From positions 124,001 to 188,000 of the forward strand of contig CAIOYC010000008.1 in NCBI GenBank assembly GCA_903862425.1: DNA of 64,000 nucleotides, in the 5' to 3' direction. The position numbers and the translations under genes were made by a program. The notes beneath the pieces are model-generated. The model was not told the origin of the DNA. It worked only from the letters and a program-made list of their open reading frames with translations, and searched no databases. Of this stretch, positions 1-8,313 are shown in pieces. Each line of letters begins with the position of its first letter. The first letter of the stretch is position 1. Source of the DNA: an uncultured Caulobacterales bacterium. Lineage in GTDB: Bacteria > Pseudomonadota > Alphaproteobacteria > Caulobacterales > Caulobacteraceae.

Positions 1-128
1 CCGACATCGCCGCCCTCTATGCCGGCAAGATCTCCGTCACCCCGCTTCACATCGACCTGACGCACATGCAGACGGTCCATGACCTGAAGCAGAAACTGGG
101 CGGCGCGCCGCCGAAAGCGATCCGCTGA
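1..128 (+). CDS. surE: 5'-nucleotidase SurE, C-terminal end (partial)
   Basis: Only the last 41 codons are inside the window, read from base 3 to the TGA at 126-128. The visible tail contains the stretch [13 protein letters not shown], which is characteristic of the C-terminal region of SurE, the metal-dependent nucleoside monophosphate phosphatase. The stop codon shares one base with the next start (TGATG), so translational coupling with pcm is likely. The surE-pcm-nlpD order, known from many proteobacteria, supports the call. The catalytic N-terminal half is outside the window and cannot be checked. Confidence 0.85.
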   Translation, partial: DIAALYAGKISVTPLHIDLTHMQTVHDLKQKLGGAPPKAIR

Positions 129-793
129 TGCCGGCGAAGGCCGAGTCCGCCGACCGCGCCGAAGAGAGCGCTCAGCTCATCGCCACCTTGCGCGAGAATG
201 GGGTCAACGATCCCGCCGTGCTGAACGCCCTCGAGAAGACCCCCCGCCACCTGTTCGTGCCTGACCAATGGCAGGAGCGTTCGTGGGAGGACCGGGCCCT
301 GCCCATCGCCTGCGGTCAGACCATCTCCCAGCCCCTGATCGTCGGCCTGATGACCCAGGCCCTGACCCTGGAGCCCCGCTCGCGGGTGCTGGAGATCGGT
401 ACGGGCTCGGGCTACCAGACCGCGATCCTCTCGCCCCTGTCGCGCCTCGTCTATACGGTGGAGCGTTATCGCACCCTGCTCGGCGAGGCGGAGAAGCGGT
501 TCAAGACCCTCGGCTTCACCAACATCATCACCAAGTTCGGCGACGGCGGGGAGGGGTGGAGCTCGCAGGCTCCCTTCGATCGGGTGCTGGTCACCGCCGC
601 CATGGAGAACGAGCCCAAGGCCCTCCTCGCCCAGCTGAAGCCGAACGGCGTACTGGTGGCCCCGATCGGCCGCGGCGCGGTGCAGACCCTGAAACGCTAT
701 GTGGGCGACAACAAGGGCGGCTTTCATCGCGAAGACCTGATGGACGTCCGTTTCGTGCCGCTCCTGCCCGGCGTGGCGCGCAACAACGAGTGA
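128..793 (+). CDS. pcm: Protein-L-isoaspartate O-methyltransferase
   Basis: This 221-residue protein is a full-length PCMT. It transfers methyl from S-adenosylmethionine to isoaspartyl residues that form in ageing proteins, starting their repair. The family signature GQTISQP lies at residues 63-69 and the SAM-binding glycine motif GTGSGYQTA at 91-99, inside the Rossmann-like methyltransferase fold. The ATG overlaps the surE stop codon by one base, so the two genes are probably co-translated. The next gene, an NlpD-like lipoprotein, starts 44 bases downstream; surE, pcm and nlpD are neighbours in many proteobacteria. Nothing is unusual in length or motifs. Confidence 0.95.
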   Translation: MPAKAESADRAEESAQLIATLRENGVNDPAVLNALEKTPRHLFVPDQWQERSWEDRALPIACGQTISQPLIVGLMTQALTLEPRSRVLEIGTGSGYQTAILSPLSRLVYTVERYRTLLGEAEKRFKTLGFTNIITKFGDGGEGWSSQAPFDRVLVTAAMENEPKALLAQLKPNGVLVAPIGRGAVQTLKRYVGDNKGGFHREDLMDVRFVPLLPGVARNNE

Positions 794-837
794 TCGCACC
801 TTCGCGGCGACACCCCGAATAGGGTAAACCCCGGCGC

Positions 838-2040
838 ATGAGTCCTGCCAAGATCGCCGCCCTGCTCGTTCCAATGTCTCTGGCCGCCTGCGCCATGCAG
901 CCTGAATACGCCGTGCGGCCGGGCGAACCGCGCGCCGAGATGCCCAAGCCGACCTACGACATCCGCGAGCCTTCGGCGGAGCAGGCCGCTCCGCCCCCGC
1001 CCGCGCCGTCTGCGCCGCTCCAGCGACCCGCGGGCGAGGACGGCCCGACCTATTACAAGCCCGAGCCGATCACCGGTGCGCCGCCTCCGCCCGACGAAGC
1101 GGGTCCGGCCCTGCGCGGCCACCAGTCGCCCGGTCCCGCCATGCCGGTGCGTTCCGCCCCGCCGCCGGCGCTGGAGACGCCGCGCGAGGTGGTGGTGCGG
1201 CCGGGCGAGAGCATATTCGAGGTGGCCGAGCGGGTGCGCACTCCGATCCGCGCCATCATCGACCTCAACGGTCTGCAACCGCCCTATGACGTGACGCCAG
1301 GCTCGACCCTGAAGATCCCGCCGCCGGTGGTCTATACGGTGAAGGCGGGCGACACCTTCCTGTCCCTGTCGCGGCGCTTCTCCATAGATCCGCGCTCGCT
1401 GGCCAACCTCAACGACCTGACCCTGGAATCGCCGCTCAAGCCCGGCCAACGCCTGGCCCTGCCTTCGCTGGTGAAGGACAAGGCCGCCATTGCGCCATCG
1501 ACGACGATAGCGAGCGCGCCTGCCCACCCCGCCACACCTGGCGTCCTACCGCCCAGGCCCGCCAAGCCGGTCTCCGCGGCGCCGGCCTCGACCGCCCTGG
1601 CCCAACCGGAGCCCGAGCCGCCGCCGGTCAACGCGGTGGCGGCCGGCAAGGGCAGGTTCGCCTGGCCGATCAAGGGCGACATTCTTTCCGCCTACGGCCC
1701 AAAAGGACCGGGCCAGCGCAATGACGGGGTAAACATCGCCGCCAAGGACGGAGAGACCGTGCGCGCGGCGGCGGCGGGCGCTGTGGTCTATGCCGGCAAT
1801 TCGGTGCCGGGCTTCGGCAACCTAGTGGTGGTCAAGCATCCCGGCGGTTGGACCAGCCTCTATGGCAATCTCGGCAAGATGAGCGTCAAGATCGGTAGCC
1901 AGGTGGGGCAGGGCGACCAGGTCGGCGTCGCTGGAACGTCAGGTTCGGTGGATCGTCCGCAGGTCCATTTCGAGGTCCGCTATGCCGCCACGCCGCAGGA
2001 GAAGGCCCGCCCGGTCGATCCGCAAGCCCTGCTGCCCTAA
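838..2040 (+). CDS. nlpD: NlpD-like LysM/LytM (M23) lipoprotein, degenerate peptidase
   Basis: The 400-residue protein starts with a lipoprotein signal peptide ending in a lipobox (SLAAC, Cys near residue 19), so it should be membrane anchored in the periplasm. A Pro/Ala-rich linker is followed by two LysM peptidoglycan-binding modules (about residues 116-160 and 165-209), a second linker and a C-terminal LytM/M23 domain (about 272-395). The zinc ligands of active M23 enzymes are mostly replaced: the His-x3-Asp site reads NDGVN, and the last HxH reads QVH. That pattern resembles E. coli NlpD, which activates an amidase and does not cut peptidoglycan itself. Position after surE-pcm matches nlpD. 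Its last four bases overlap the convergent DUF815 gene. Confidence 0.85.
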   Translation: MSPAKIAALLVPMSLAACAMQPEYAVRPGEPRAEMPKPTYDIREPSAEQAAPPPPAPSAPLQRPAGEDGPTYYKPEPITGAPPPPDEAGPALRGHQSPGPAMPVRSAPPPALETPREVVVRPGESIFEVAERVRTPIRAIIDLNGLQPPYDVTPGSTLKIPPPVVYTVKAGDTFLSLSRRFSIDPRSLANLNDLTLESPLKPGQRLALPSLVKDKAAIAPSTTIASAPAHPATPGVLPPRPAKPVSAAPASTALAQPEPEPPPVNAVAAGKGRFAWPIKGDILSAYGPKGPGQRNDGVNIAAKDGETVRAAAAGAVVYAGNSVPGFGNLVVVKHPGGWTSLYGNLGKMSVKIGSQVGQGDQVGVAGTSGSVDRPQVHFEVRYAATPQEKARPVDPQALLP

Positions 2041-2882
2041 GGCGGCAGAACCGCCCCGCCTTCGCCCGCGAGGTCCTTGATGAACTGCCAGGCGACCCGG
2101 CCCGATCGACCGCCCCGGCGCTGGGCCCATTGCAGGGCGCGGCGATCAAGATTGTCAGCCTTCAGGCCATAACGCGCGGCATAGCCCTGCACGGCGGCGA
2201 GATAGGTAGACTGGTCCATGGGCGGGAAGCCGATCCACAGGCCGAAGCGGTCGGACACCGAGACGGTCTCTTCCGCCTGTTCCGCCGCCGCCAGCATGCC
2301 GCCGCCCTCGTCATGGCGTTCGGGCGCTAGGTGGCGCCGGTTGGAGGTGGCGATGAACAGCACGTTGTCGGGCGGTCCGCCGACCCCACCCTCCAGCGCC
2401 GATTTCAGCGACTTGGCCTGGTCCGCGCCGGCCTCGAACGACAGGTCGTCGCAGAACACCACGAACCGTTCGGGCAGATTGCGCAGCCGGTCGAACAGGG
2501 CGGGCAAGGCGGGGAGGTGATCCCGGTCCAGCTCCACCAGCTTGATCGAGGGGCTCGTCGCCGCCTCCGCCGCCGCGGCCGCCTTGGCCAGCGAGCTCTT
2601 CCCCGTGCCGCGCGCACCCCACATCAGCACGTGGTTGACGGGCAGGCCGCGGGCGAAGCGGTGCATCGCGCCGGTGACCTGCGCTTTCTGGCTATCCACG
2701 CCGATCAGGAGGTCGAGCGGTACGGCTCGGGTTGCAGCCGGGTGGAACCCGCCCGTGGCGTCGTCATAGCGATAGAAGGTCGCTATGGAGAAATCCGTCA
2801 GCGCCGGCTTGGGCGGGGCGATCCGCTCCAGCGCTTCGGCGATGCGCAGGAGGGTGGCGGCGAGGTCTGCAGGCTCGGTCAT
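2037..2882 (-). CDS. DUF815-family AAA-type ATPase
   Basis: A 281-residue protein with a Walker A motif (GARGTGKSS, residues 89-97) and a Walker B-like segment (VVFCDDLSFE, about 141-150). Length and the N-terminal segment ending in YRYDDATGGF match the DUF815 family of predicted ATPases, which are widespread in proteobacteria but lack an assigned role. No signal peptide or membrane segment is seen, so it is probably cytoplasmic. It is transcribed away from yajC and converges with the nlpD-like gene, with a four-base overlap of the coding ends. Function beyond ATP binding cannot be read from the sequence. Confidence 0.8.
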   Translation of the reverse strand: MTEPADLAATLLRIAEALERIAPPKPALTDFSIATFYRYDDATGGFHPAATRAVPLDLLIGVDSQKAQVTGAMHRFARGLPVNHVLMWGARGTGKSSLAKAAAAAEAATSPSIKLVELDRDHLPALPALFDRLRNLPERFVVFCDDLSFEAGADQAKSLKSALEGGVGGPPDNVLFIATSNRRHLAPERHDEGGGMLAAAEQAEETVSVSDRFGLWIGFPPMDQSTYLAAVQGYAARYGLKADNLDRRALQWAQRRGGRSGRVAWQFIKDLAGEGGAVLPP

Positions 2883-2934
2883 CGCCCGCTCAATGGCGCA
2901 AGTTCGGCCGGCAAACCAGCGTCAAACCAGTGGA

Positions 2935-2963
2935 TTGCAAATCGAGGGCGCTGCGCATAGCTT
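2935..2963 (+). promoter_or_regulatory. Candidate promoter of yajC-secDF
   Basis: TTGCAA (2935-2940) and TAGCTT (2958-2963) are separated by 17 bases in the divergent gap between the DUF815 gene and yajC. Transcription would begin near 2970, leaving a leader of about 58 bases with a purine-rich CGGGAG at 3017-3022 before the yajC ATG. Match to the housekeeping sigma consensus is moderate and the call rests on motif and position only. Confidence 0.35.
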
Positions 2964-3027
2964 CCGGCCCTTCGCGCGGAGGCCTTGGGCTGTCCGCGCC
3001 TTACCCATTTCCCCATCGGGAGTTCTC

Positions 3028-3381
3028 ATGGTTCCGACCCCCGCCTTCGCGCAACTCGGCGGCGCCGGCGACGGCCCCCAGGCGCTTATCATGCAGCTGG
3101 CCCTGCCGGCCGTGCTCCTGGTGCTGTTCTATTTCCTGATGATCCGCCCGCAGCAGCAGCGCGCCAAGCAACAGGCGGCCAAGCTCGGCGGCATGAAGCG
3201 CGGCGATACCGTGGTGCTGAACTCGGGCGTCACCGGCCAGATCACCCGTGTAGACGACACCGAGGTCAGCGTGGAGATCGCCAAGGGCGTCGAGGTGCGC
3301 GTGGTCAAGGCCATGGTCTCGGATGTGCGCACCAAGGGAACCCCGGTGCCCGCCAATGACGGCAAGACCGCCAAGATCTGA
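3028..3381 (+). CDS. yajC: Sec translocon accessory subunit YajC
   Basis: A 117-residue inner-membrane protein with one hydrophobic segment (about residues 17-36) directly followed by the hallmark MIRPQQQRAKQ and then a small basic cytoplasmic domain containing GDTVVLNSGVTGQI. YajC associates with SecDF and SecYEG during protein export. The open frame extends upstream to 2785, but the ATG at 3028 has the nearest ribosome site (CGGGAG, 3017-3022) and gives the family's usual length. secDF follows 34 bases downstream on the same strand, the conserved yajC-secD-secF arrangement. Confidence 0.93.
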   Translation: MVPTPAFAQLGGAGDGPQALIMQLALPAVLLVLFYFLMIRPQQQRAKQQAAKLGGMKRGDTVVLNSGVTGQITRVDDTEVSVEIAKGVEVRVVKAMVSDVRTKGTPVPANDGKTAKI

Positions 3382-3415
3382 TCTGCGCCTACCCATAAAG
3401 ACCGCCTGACCCACC

Positions 3416-5965
3416 ATGATTCAGCTTCGTCCCTGGAAGATCGTCCTCGTCGCGCTCGCGGTGGTGTTCGGCCTGCTGTTCTCGCTGCCCAATGCGGTCA
3501 AGCCCGGCGCGCTGCCCGGCTTCCTGCCGCAGCAACGCCTGAACCTAGGCCTGGACCTGCAGGGCGGCTCCTACCTCCTGCTCGAGGTGGACCTGGATTC
3601 GCTGAAGAAGGAACAGCTGACCAACCTGGTGGAGGACGCGCGCCGGACTCTGCAGGACAAGCAGATCCTGTTCACGGGGCTTGCCGTAGCGGGCGATCAT
3701 GTGAGCGTCCACATCTCCGATCCGGCCAGGGTCAACGATGCCTATGATGCGCTCGGCAAGCTCGCCCAGCCGACCCAGGGCGGCGGTCGCGACCTCAACA
3801 TCACGCGCAATCCAGACCAGACCATCTCCCTGGCCCAGAGCGCCGAGGCCCAGCGCACCGCGGGCATCCGTGCGGTGGACCAGTCGATCGAAATCCTGCA
3901 CCGCCGGATCGACGCCCTCGGCACCCGCGAACCGGCCATCACCAAGCAGGGAGCGAGCCGCATCGTAGTCGAGGCCGCCGGCGAGAGCGACCCGGAAAAG
4001 CTTAAGGCCGTCATCGGCAAGACCGCCAAGCTGACCTTCCAGATGGTGGATGACAGCGCCAATCCGCTGGAGGCCAAGTCCAACCCGCTGGCTGTTCCGC
4101 CAGGCGATATCTGGCTGCCCAGTGACGAGAAGTTCGATCCCAACGGTCTTGTGCTGAAGAAGCGCGCCGTGGTGTCCGGCGAGATGCTGACCGGCGCCCA
4201 GCAGGCCTTCGACGAATATGGCAAGCCCTCGATCTCCTTCCGTTTCAACGGACAGGGCGCCAGCAAGTTCGGCGACGCCACCAGCCAGAACCTCGGCAAG
4301 CGCTTCGCCATCGTGCTCGACGGACGGATCGTCTCCGCCCCCACCATCCAGGGCGCCATTACCGGCGGCTCGGGTCAGATCACCGGCAGCTTTACCGCGG
4401 AAGAGGCGTCCAACCTGGCCCTCCTGTTGCGCTCCGGCGCCCTGCCGGCGAAGCTGAACGTCGTTGAACAGCGCCAGATCGGGGCTGAGCTCGGCGCCGA
4501 CGCGGTGCGGGCGGGCGCCATCGCCCTAGCTATCGGCGCGCTTGCCATCTTTGTCTTCATCATCCTCGCCTACGGCCTGTTCGGCGTGTTCGCGGCTGTG
4601 GCGCTGGTGGTGAACCTGCTGCTGCTGTTGGCCTTCATGTCCATCACCCAGGGCACCCTGACCCTGCCGGGCATCGCCGGCGTGATCCTGACTCTGGCCG
4701 TGGCGGTGGACGCCAACGTGCTGATCTATGAGCGGATGCGCGACGAATTCCGTCACGGCCGTTCGCTGATCATGTCGCTGGACGGCGGCTACAAGCTGGC
4801 CATGCCGTCGATCCTCGACGCCAACGTCACCACCATGATCTCCGCCCTGATCATGTACTTCCTGGGTTCGGGTCCGGTGAAAGGCTTTGCTCTGACCCTG
4901 ATGGTCGGTGTGATCACCTCGGTCTTCACCGCCATCCTGATCACCCAGCTGCTGATCGGCTGGTGGTTCAAGCTCGCCAAGCCGAAGGCGCTGCCCATTG
5001 GCAAGGATCGCGGCTGGTGGCCGGTCAGCCGCCTCTTGCCGCACGACACCAAGTTCAGGTTCACCCGCCTGGCGCCCTACGCCGCCATCCTGTCCATCAT
5101 CCTGGTGGTCGGGTCGGTGGGCTCCTTCGGGCTGAAGGGCCTGAACCTCGGCATCGATTTCAAGGGCGGCACCACCATCGAGGCTGTGACTCCCGTCGGC
5201 CAGCCCACGCCCCAGACCCACGATCTGCGCGCCATGGGCCTGCGCGACGCCACGGCCGTACCCTTCGGTACGCCGAACGACGTGATGATCAAGTTCCAGC
5301 CCAACGAGGGGGCCAATCCGACCGACCAGGTCAATGCGGTGAAGGCCAAGCTCTCGCAGCAGTATCCGGGCGTGCAGTTCCGCGCCACCGAAGTGGTCGG
5401 CCCCAAGGTGTCGGGCGAGCTGTTCCGTTCCGGCTTCACGGCGCTCGGCATCGCCATCGTGATGATGCTGGCCTACCTTTGGTTCCGCTTCGGTCTGCAG
5501 CAGGGCCTCGGCGCCGTGCTCGCCGTGTTCCACGATCTGGTGCTGACCGTCGGCCTGCTCAGCCTGCTGCAGATCGAGTTCTCCATGACCTCGATCGCGG
5601 CCCTGCTCACCGTCATCGGCTATTCGATGAATGAGAAGGTGATCACCTTCGACCGACTGAAAGAGAACCTGCACAAGTACCGCCGCACGCCGCTGCGCGA
5701 GGTGATCGACCTGTCGGAGAACGAGCGGTGGTCGCGAACCCTGATCACCGGCACGACCGCCATGCTGGCCCTCGGCGGCATGCTGTTCCTGTCCGGCGCC
5801 AACCTGTTCCCGCTGGCCTTCACCATGGTGTTCGGCATCGTCATCGGCACCTATTCGTCCATCTATGTGGCGCTGCCAGTCCTGCTGTTGTGGGGTGTGA
5901 AGCGCGGCGAGGAAGACGCCAAGCCGATTGCGCCGACGGGCTACGCGCAGCGCAACAAGCGCTGA
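3416..5965 (+). CDS. secDF: Fused protein-export membrane protein SecD-SecF
   Basis: A single 849-residue frame carries both halves of the SecDF proton-driven export motor. The SecD part has an N-terminal membrane segment, the periplasmic opening LNLGLDLQGGSYLL (about 42-55), a long periplasmic domain and a membrane block with VDANVLIYERMRDE. After a short linker near residue 525 the SecF part begins with its own membrane segment and GIDFKGGTTIE (about 578), ending with a five-helix block containing SMNEKVITFDRLKEN; the usual Asn-Asp of SecF reads Asn-Glu here. Separate secD and secF genes are common elsewhere. No stop or frameshift is seen at the junction. It probably forms an operon with yajC and the small gene 3 bases downstream. 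Confidence 0.95.
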   Translation: MIQLRPWKIVLVALAVVFGLLFSLPNAVKPGALPGFLPQQRLNLGLDLQGGSYLLLEVDLDSLKKEQLTNLVEDARRTLQDKQILFTGLAVAGDHVSVHISDPARVNDAYDALGKLAQPTQGGGRDLNITRNPDQTISLAQSAEAQRTAGIRAVDQSIEILHRRIDALGTREPAITKQGASRIVVEAAGESDPEKLKAVIGKTAKLTFQMVDDSANPLEAKSNPLAVPPGDIWLPSDEKFDPNGLVLKKRAVVSGEMLTGAQQAFDEYGKPSISFRFNGQGASKFGDATSQNLGKRFAIVLDGRIVSAPTIQGAITGGSGQITGSFTAEEASNLALLLRSGALPAKLNVVEQRQIGAELGADAVRAGAIALAIGALAIFVFIILAYGLFGVFAAVALVVNLLLLLAFMSITQGTLTLPGIAGVILTLAVAVDANVLIYERMRDEFRHGRSLIMSLDGGYKLAMPSILDANVTTMISALIMYFLGSGPVKGFALTLMVGVITSVFTAILITQLLIGWWFKLAKPKALPIGKDRGWWPVSRLLPHDTKFRFTRLAPYAAILSIILVVGSVGSFGLKGLNLGIDFKGGTTIEAVTPVGQPTPQTHDLRAMGLRDATAVPFGTPNDVMIKFQPNEGANPTDQVNAVKAKLSQQYPGVQFRATEVVGPKVSGELFRSGFTALGIAIVMMLAYLWFRFGLQQGLGAVLAVFHDLVLTVGLLSLLQIEFSMTSIAALLTVIGYSMNEKVITFDRLKENLHKYRRTPLREVIDLSENERWSRTLITGTTAMLALGGMLFLSGANLFPLAFTMVFGIVIGTYSSIYVALPVLLLWGVKRGEEDAKPIAPTGYAQRNKR

Positions 5966-5968
5966 CCC

Positions 5969-6340
5969 ATGTCCACCCCAGGCCTTCGCCAGCCGCCCGC
6001 CGTCGAGGCCTATGGCGGCGGCGGCTTTCTGGTGGAGGGTGCACGGTTTCAGGGCTCGGTTCTGATTTTGGACGATGTGGCGCGGCACTGGCCCGTAGCC
6101 GCTCTGGCCGATCTGACGCCGCCCGACCTGGACGCCGCCATCGCGGCCGGACCGGGTTTGGTGGAGTTCGTGCTGCTCGGCGCCGGTCAAACCATGCTCC
6201 CAGCGCCCAAGGCGGTCCGCGTCGCGCTTCAGGACGTGGGGATCGGCCTTGAGGTCATGGACACGGTCGCGGCTGTGCGCGTCTACAACATGCTCGCCCA
6301 GGACGGTCGCCGAGTCGCAGCCGCCCTCATCGCCGTCTAG
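5969..6340 (+). CDS. Mth938-like (DUF498) domain protein
   Basis: A 123-residue soluble protein of the Mth938/DUF498 fold, recognised from the segment VEFVLLGAGQTM, the downstream conserved GIGLEVMDT and the final VYNMLAQDGRRVAAALI. The family includes mitochondrial NDUFAF3, a complex I assembly factor; bacterial members often sit beside secDF or a squalene/phytoene-synthase-like NDUFAF6 homologue, and here such a homologue lies 0.7 kb downstream (7073). A role in respiratory complex assembly is therefore a reasonable inference, not shown by the sequence. The start is only 3 bases after the secDF stop, so it is very likely co-transcribed. Confidence 0.75.
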   Translation: MSTPGLRQPPAVEAYGGGGFLVEGARFQGSVLILDDVARHWPVAALADLTPPDLDAAIAAGPGLVEFVLLGAGQTMLPAPKAVRVALQDVGIGLEVMDTVAAVRVYNMLAQDGRRVAAALIAV

Positions 6341-6408
6341 CGAGACCGTTGGCATCGCGCTGCAAACGGCTTAGGTTACGCCAAGGGCTGGATTCTCAGG
6401 GGCGCGCC

Positions 6409-7014
6409 ATGGCGGCTATACTTTCAAACTTCCGAACGACCGTACTGATAAGCGTGGTGCTCGCGCTGCTGGTGGTGTTCGCCTACTTCCATCATTATGG
6501 CTCCGCCGACGCCATCTTCTGGCAGGCGGTGCTGCGCCTGTTCCACGTCTTCTCGGGCATCCTGTGGATCGGCCTGCTTTACTATTTCAACTTCGTCCAG
6601 ATACGAGTGATGCCCGCGGTCCCGGCCGAATTGAAACCGGCGGTCTCCAAGTACATCGCGCCCGAAGCCCTTTTCTGGTTCCGTTGGGCGGCGCTCGCCA
6701 CCTGGGTCTTCGGCGTGCTGCTGGCCTGGAACCGGGGCTATCTGCTCGCCGCCGCCACGCTCGGCGCCACCGAGGGTTTCCATTCGCCCCAGCACACCTT
6801 GATCGGCTTCGGCATGTGGATCGCCACGGTCATGTTCCTCAACGTCTGGGGCATCATCTGGCCGAACCAGAAGCGCGCCCTCGGCATCGTCGAGGCGGAC
6901 GCCGACACCAAGGCCAAGGCCGCGCGCATCGCCATGCTCGGCTCACGCACCAATATGCTGCTTTCCATCCCGATGCTGGTCACCATGACCATGAGCCAGA
7001 CGATCTTTGGCTGA
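6409..7014 (+). CDS. Multi-pass membrane protein related to the urate hydroxylase PuuD membrane domain
   Basis: A 201-residue membrane protein with about five hydrophobic segments. The portion FSGILWIGLLYYFNFVQ followed by an FWFRWAAL helix resembles the N-terminal membrane domain of PuuD-type urate hydroxylases. PuuD proper continues with a cytochrome-c domain; this protein ends without one and has no CxxCH motif, so urate oxidation should not be assumed. The frame is open further upstream, but ATG 6409 removes a charged non-hydrophobic extension and is the natural start. A strong terminator hairpin follows at 7035. Confidence 0.65.
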   Translation: MAAILSNFRTTVLISVVLALLVVFAYFHHYGSADAIFWQAVLRLFHVFSGILWIGLLYYFNFVQIRVMPAVPAELKPAVSKYIAPEALFWFRWAALATWVFGVLLAWNRGYLLAAATLGATEGFHSPQHTLIGFGMWIATVMFLNVWGIIWPNQKRALGIVEADADTKAKAARIAMLGSRTNMLLSIPMLVTMTMSQTIFG

Positions 7015-7034
7015 CATCCTGTGATATCGATGCG

Positions 7035-7059
7035 AAGGCCCGCCCACGGCGGGCCTTTT
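7035..7059 (+). terminator. Rho-independent terminator after the PuuD-like gene
   Basis: A perfect 10-base-pair stem (7035-7044 with 7048-7057) closes a three-base loop (CAC) and is followed by a short T tract to 7059. It lies between the membrane protein gene and the next gene on the same strand, so it probably ends the yajC-secDF transcript. The hairpin is nearly symmetric but no gene on the minus strand ends here. Confidence 0.75.
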
Positions 7060-7072
7060 GCGTTTCAGGACC

Positions 7073-7711
7073 ATGAGCGACCCGACCGATCTCACCCTCG
7101 ATGCCGACCTGCACCGGCGCGATCCGGATCGCTGGTTGTCCAGCCGGTTCGTGACCGACCCTGCCCAGCGCGCGCGCCTCGTGGCGCTCTACACGCTTGA
7201 TGGAGAGTGGTCGCGGGTGAAGGCAGCAGCCAAGACGCCGTTGGCGGGGGAAATCCGCTTCGCCTGGTGGCGCGAGGCGCTGGAGCGATTCGCCGCTGGC
7301 GGACCCGCCGACCATCCGGCCATCGGCGCGCTCGGCGCCCGCGCCGCCCAAGACCTTCAGCTCCTGCTGCAACAGGTGATAGACGCCCGCATGGACGAAC
7401 TCGAAGGCGAACAGGGCGCCGCGTCCGATGTCGCACTGATGGCCGCCGCCGCGCGCCTGCTCGACCCCGCCGCGCCGGAAGCCGCCACCCACCACGCCGC
7501 CCGCGCCTGGTTTGCTGCCCGCGGCGGCATGGCGGAGGAGGCGAAACGCAGCCTTGCGACAGCGAGCGTGAGCGTGCGGGCCTTGCCGGTCGCAGCCTTC
7601 CCCGCTGTGGCCCACGTGGCTCTGGCCCCGGCCTATGCCTTGGGTCGTCAACCGGGCGAGTTCGGAAAGCGCCTGCGGATCACCTGGGCGGTATTGCGCG
7701 GCCGCCTCTAG
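7073..7711 (+). CDS. Squalene/phytoene synthase family protein, NDUFAF6-like, probably non-catalytic
   Basis: A 212-residue protein. The segment LVALYTLDGEWSRVKAA then AGEIRFAWWREALE (about residues 40-75) matches the head of the squalene/phytoene synthase fold. It is shorter than true synthases (about 280 or more residues), and the two Asp-rich DxxxD motifs that bind the diphosphate-magnesium substrate are not seen. Such short homologues resemble mitochondrial NDUFAF6, a complex I assembly factor. The Mth938-like gene nearby (an NDUFAF3 relative) makes this reading more attractive. ATG 7073 is preferred over in-frame upstream codons that lie within the terminator hairpin. Its 3' end overlaps the convergent DUF1353 gene by four bases. 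Confidence 0.7.
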   Translation: MSDPTDLTLDADLHRRDPDRWLSSRFVTDPAQRARLVALYTLDGEWSRVKAAAKTPLAGEIRFAWWREALERFAAGGPADHPAIGALGARAAQDLQLLLQQVIDARMDELEGEQGAASDVALMAAAARLLDPAAPEAATHHAARAWFAARGGMAEEAKRSLATASVSVRALPVAAFPAVAHVALAPAYALGRQPGEFGKRLRITWAVLRGRL

Positions 7712-8313
7712 AAGTGCGGCAGGACCTGTTCGGCACGCATCTTCAGATAGGTGGCGCCCTTCATATCCTCGCAGCGCTTCAGCTGGGCGATAATGGCGGT
7801 CCGGGGGCGGGGCGGAGCCTTGACCGGCTTCTGCGTCTCCGGATCGGCGAAGCGCCACTCAGTCATGGCTCCATAGTTCTTGGACCCACCGAACCGCACC
7901 GTCTCGTACATAATCTTGCGGCGGATCGGGTCTACGTGATGCTGGGCCAGAGCGTCGAGCAGGATGGTGTCTGCCTTCTCCCGCTGGCCCGGTTCGCCGA
8001 TGGCGTAGAGGTAGTCGTGGATCACCGCGCCCTCCATGTTGTCGCCCATGGGATCGATGATGCCGGCCGCGGCATAGGGGATGGAGGCAAAGTCGGTCTC
8101 GAACCCCTTGGGCACGCGGATCACCTCGTGGGTCAGCGGATAGCACCAGTAGAAGTCGTCTGTAATCACCGCCACGCGGCGAAAGCCCTCGCGCCGGGCG
8201 TCGCGCTCGATCGCCACGTGTAGCGAGGTCTCTGGCGTCCATTCCGACGCGCAGCCGGCTATCAGAAGGCTGGGGAGCGCCAGGAGCGTGACGAGCAGGA
8301 GCGCCCGCTTCAC
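7708..8313 (-). CDS. DUF1353-domain lipoprotein
   Basis: A 201-residue protein with a signal peptide ending in a lipobox (LIAGC, Cys near residue 21). The mature part contains [12 protein letters not shown] and then AVIHDYLY, the conserved core of DUF1353, a domain found in phage and bacterial proteins without a known activity. The lipobox predicts an envelope location, which is not typical of the phage-encoded members. Its ATG overlaps the trmFO stop (8310-8313), so it is probably transcribed behind trmFO. The DUF1353 assignment is by motif recognition. Confidence 0.7.
   Translation of the reverse strand: MKRALLLVTLLALPSLLIAGCASEWTPETSLHVAIERDARREGFRRVAVITDDFYWCYPLTHEVIRVPKGFETDFASIPYAAAGIIDPMGDNMEGAVIHDYLYAIGEPGQREKADTILLDALAQHHVDPIRRKIMYETVRFGGSKNYGAMTEWRFADPETQKPVKAPPRPRTAIIAQLKRCEDMKGATYLKMRAEQVLPHF

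Noticed and set aside
4526-6355. A 609-codon frame on the minus strand opposite secDF
   Set aside because: Antisense shadow with biased composition (His, Asp, Gln) and no domain signal.
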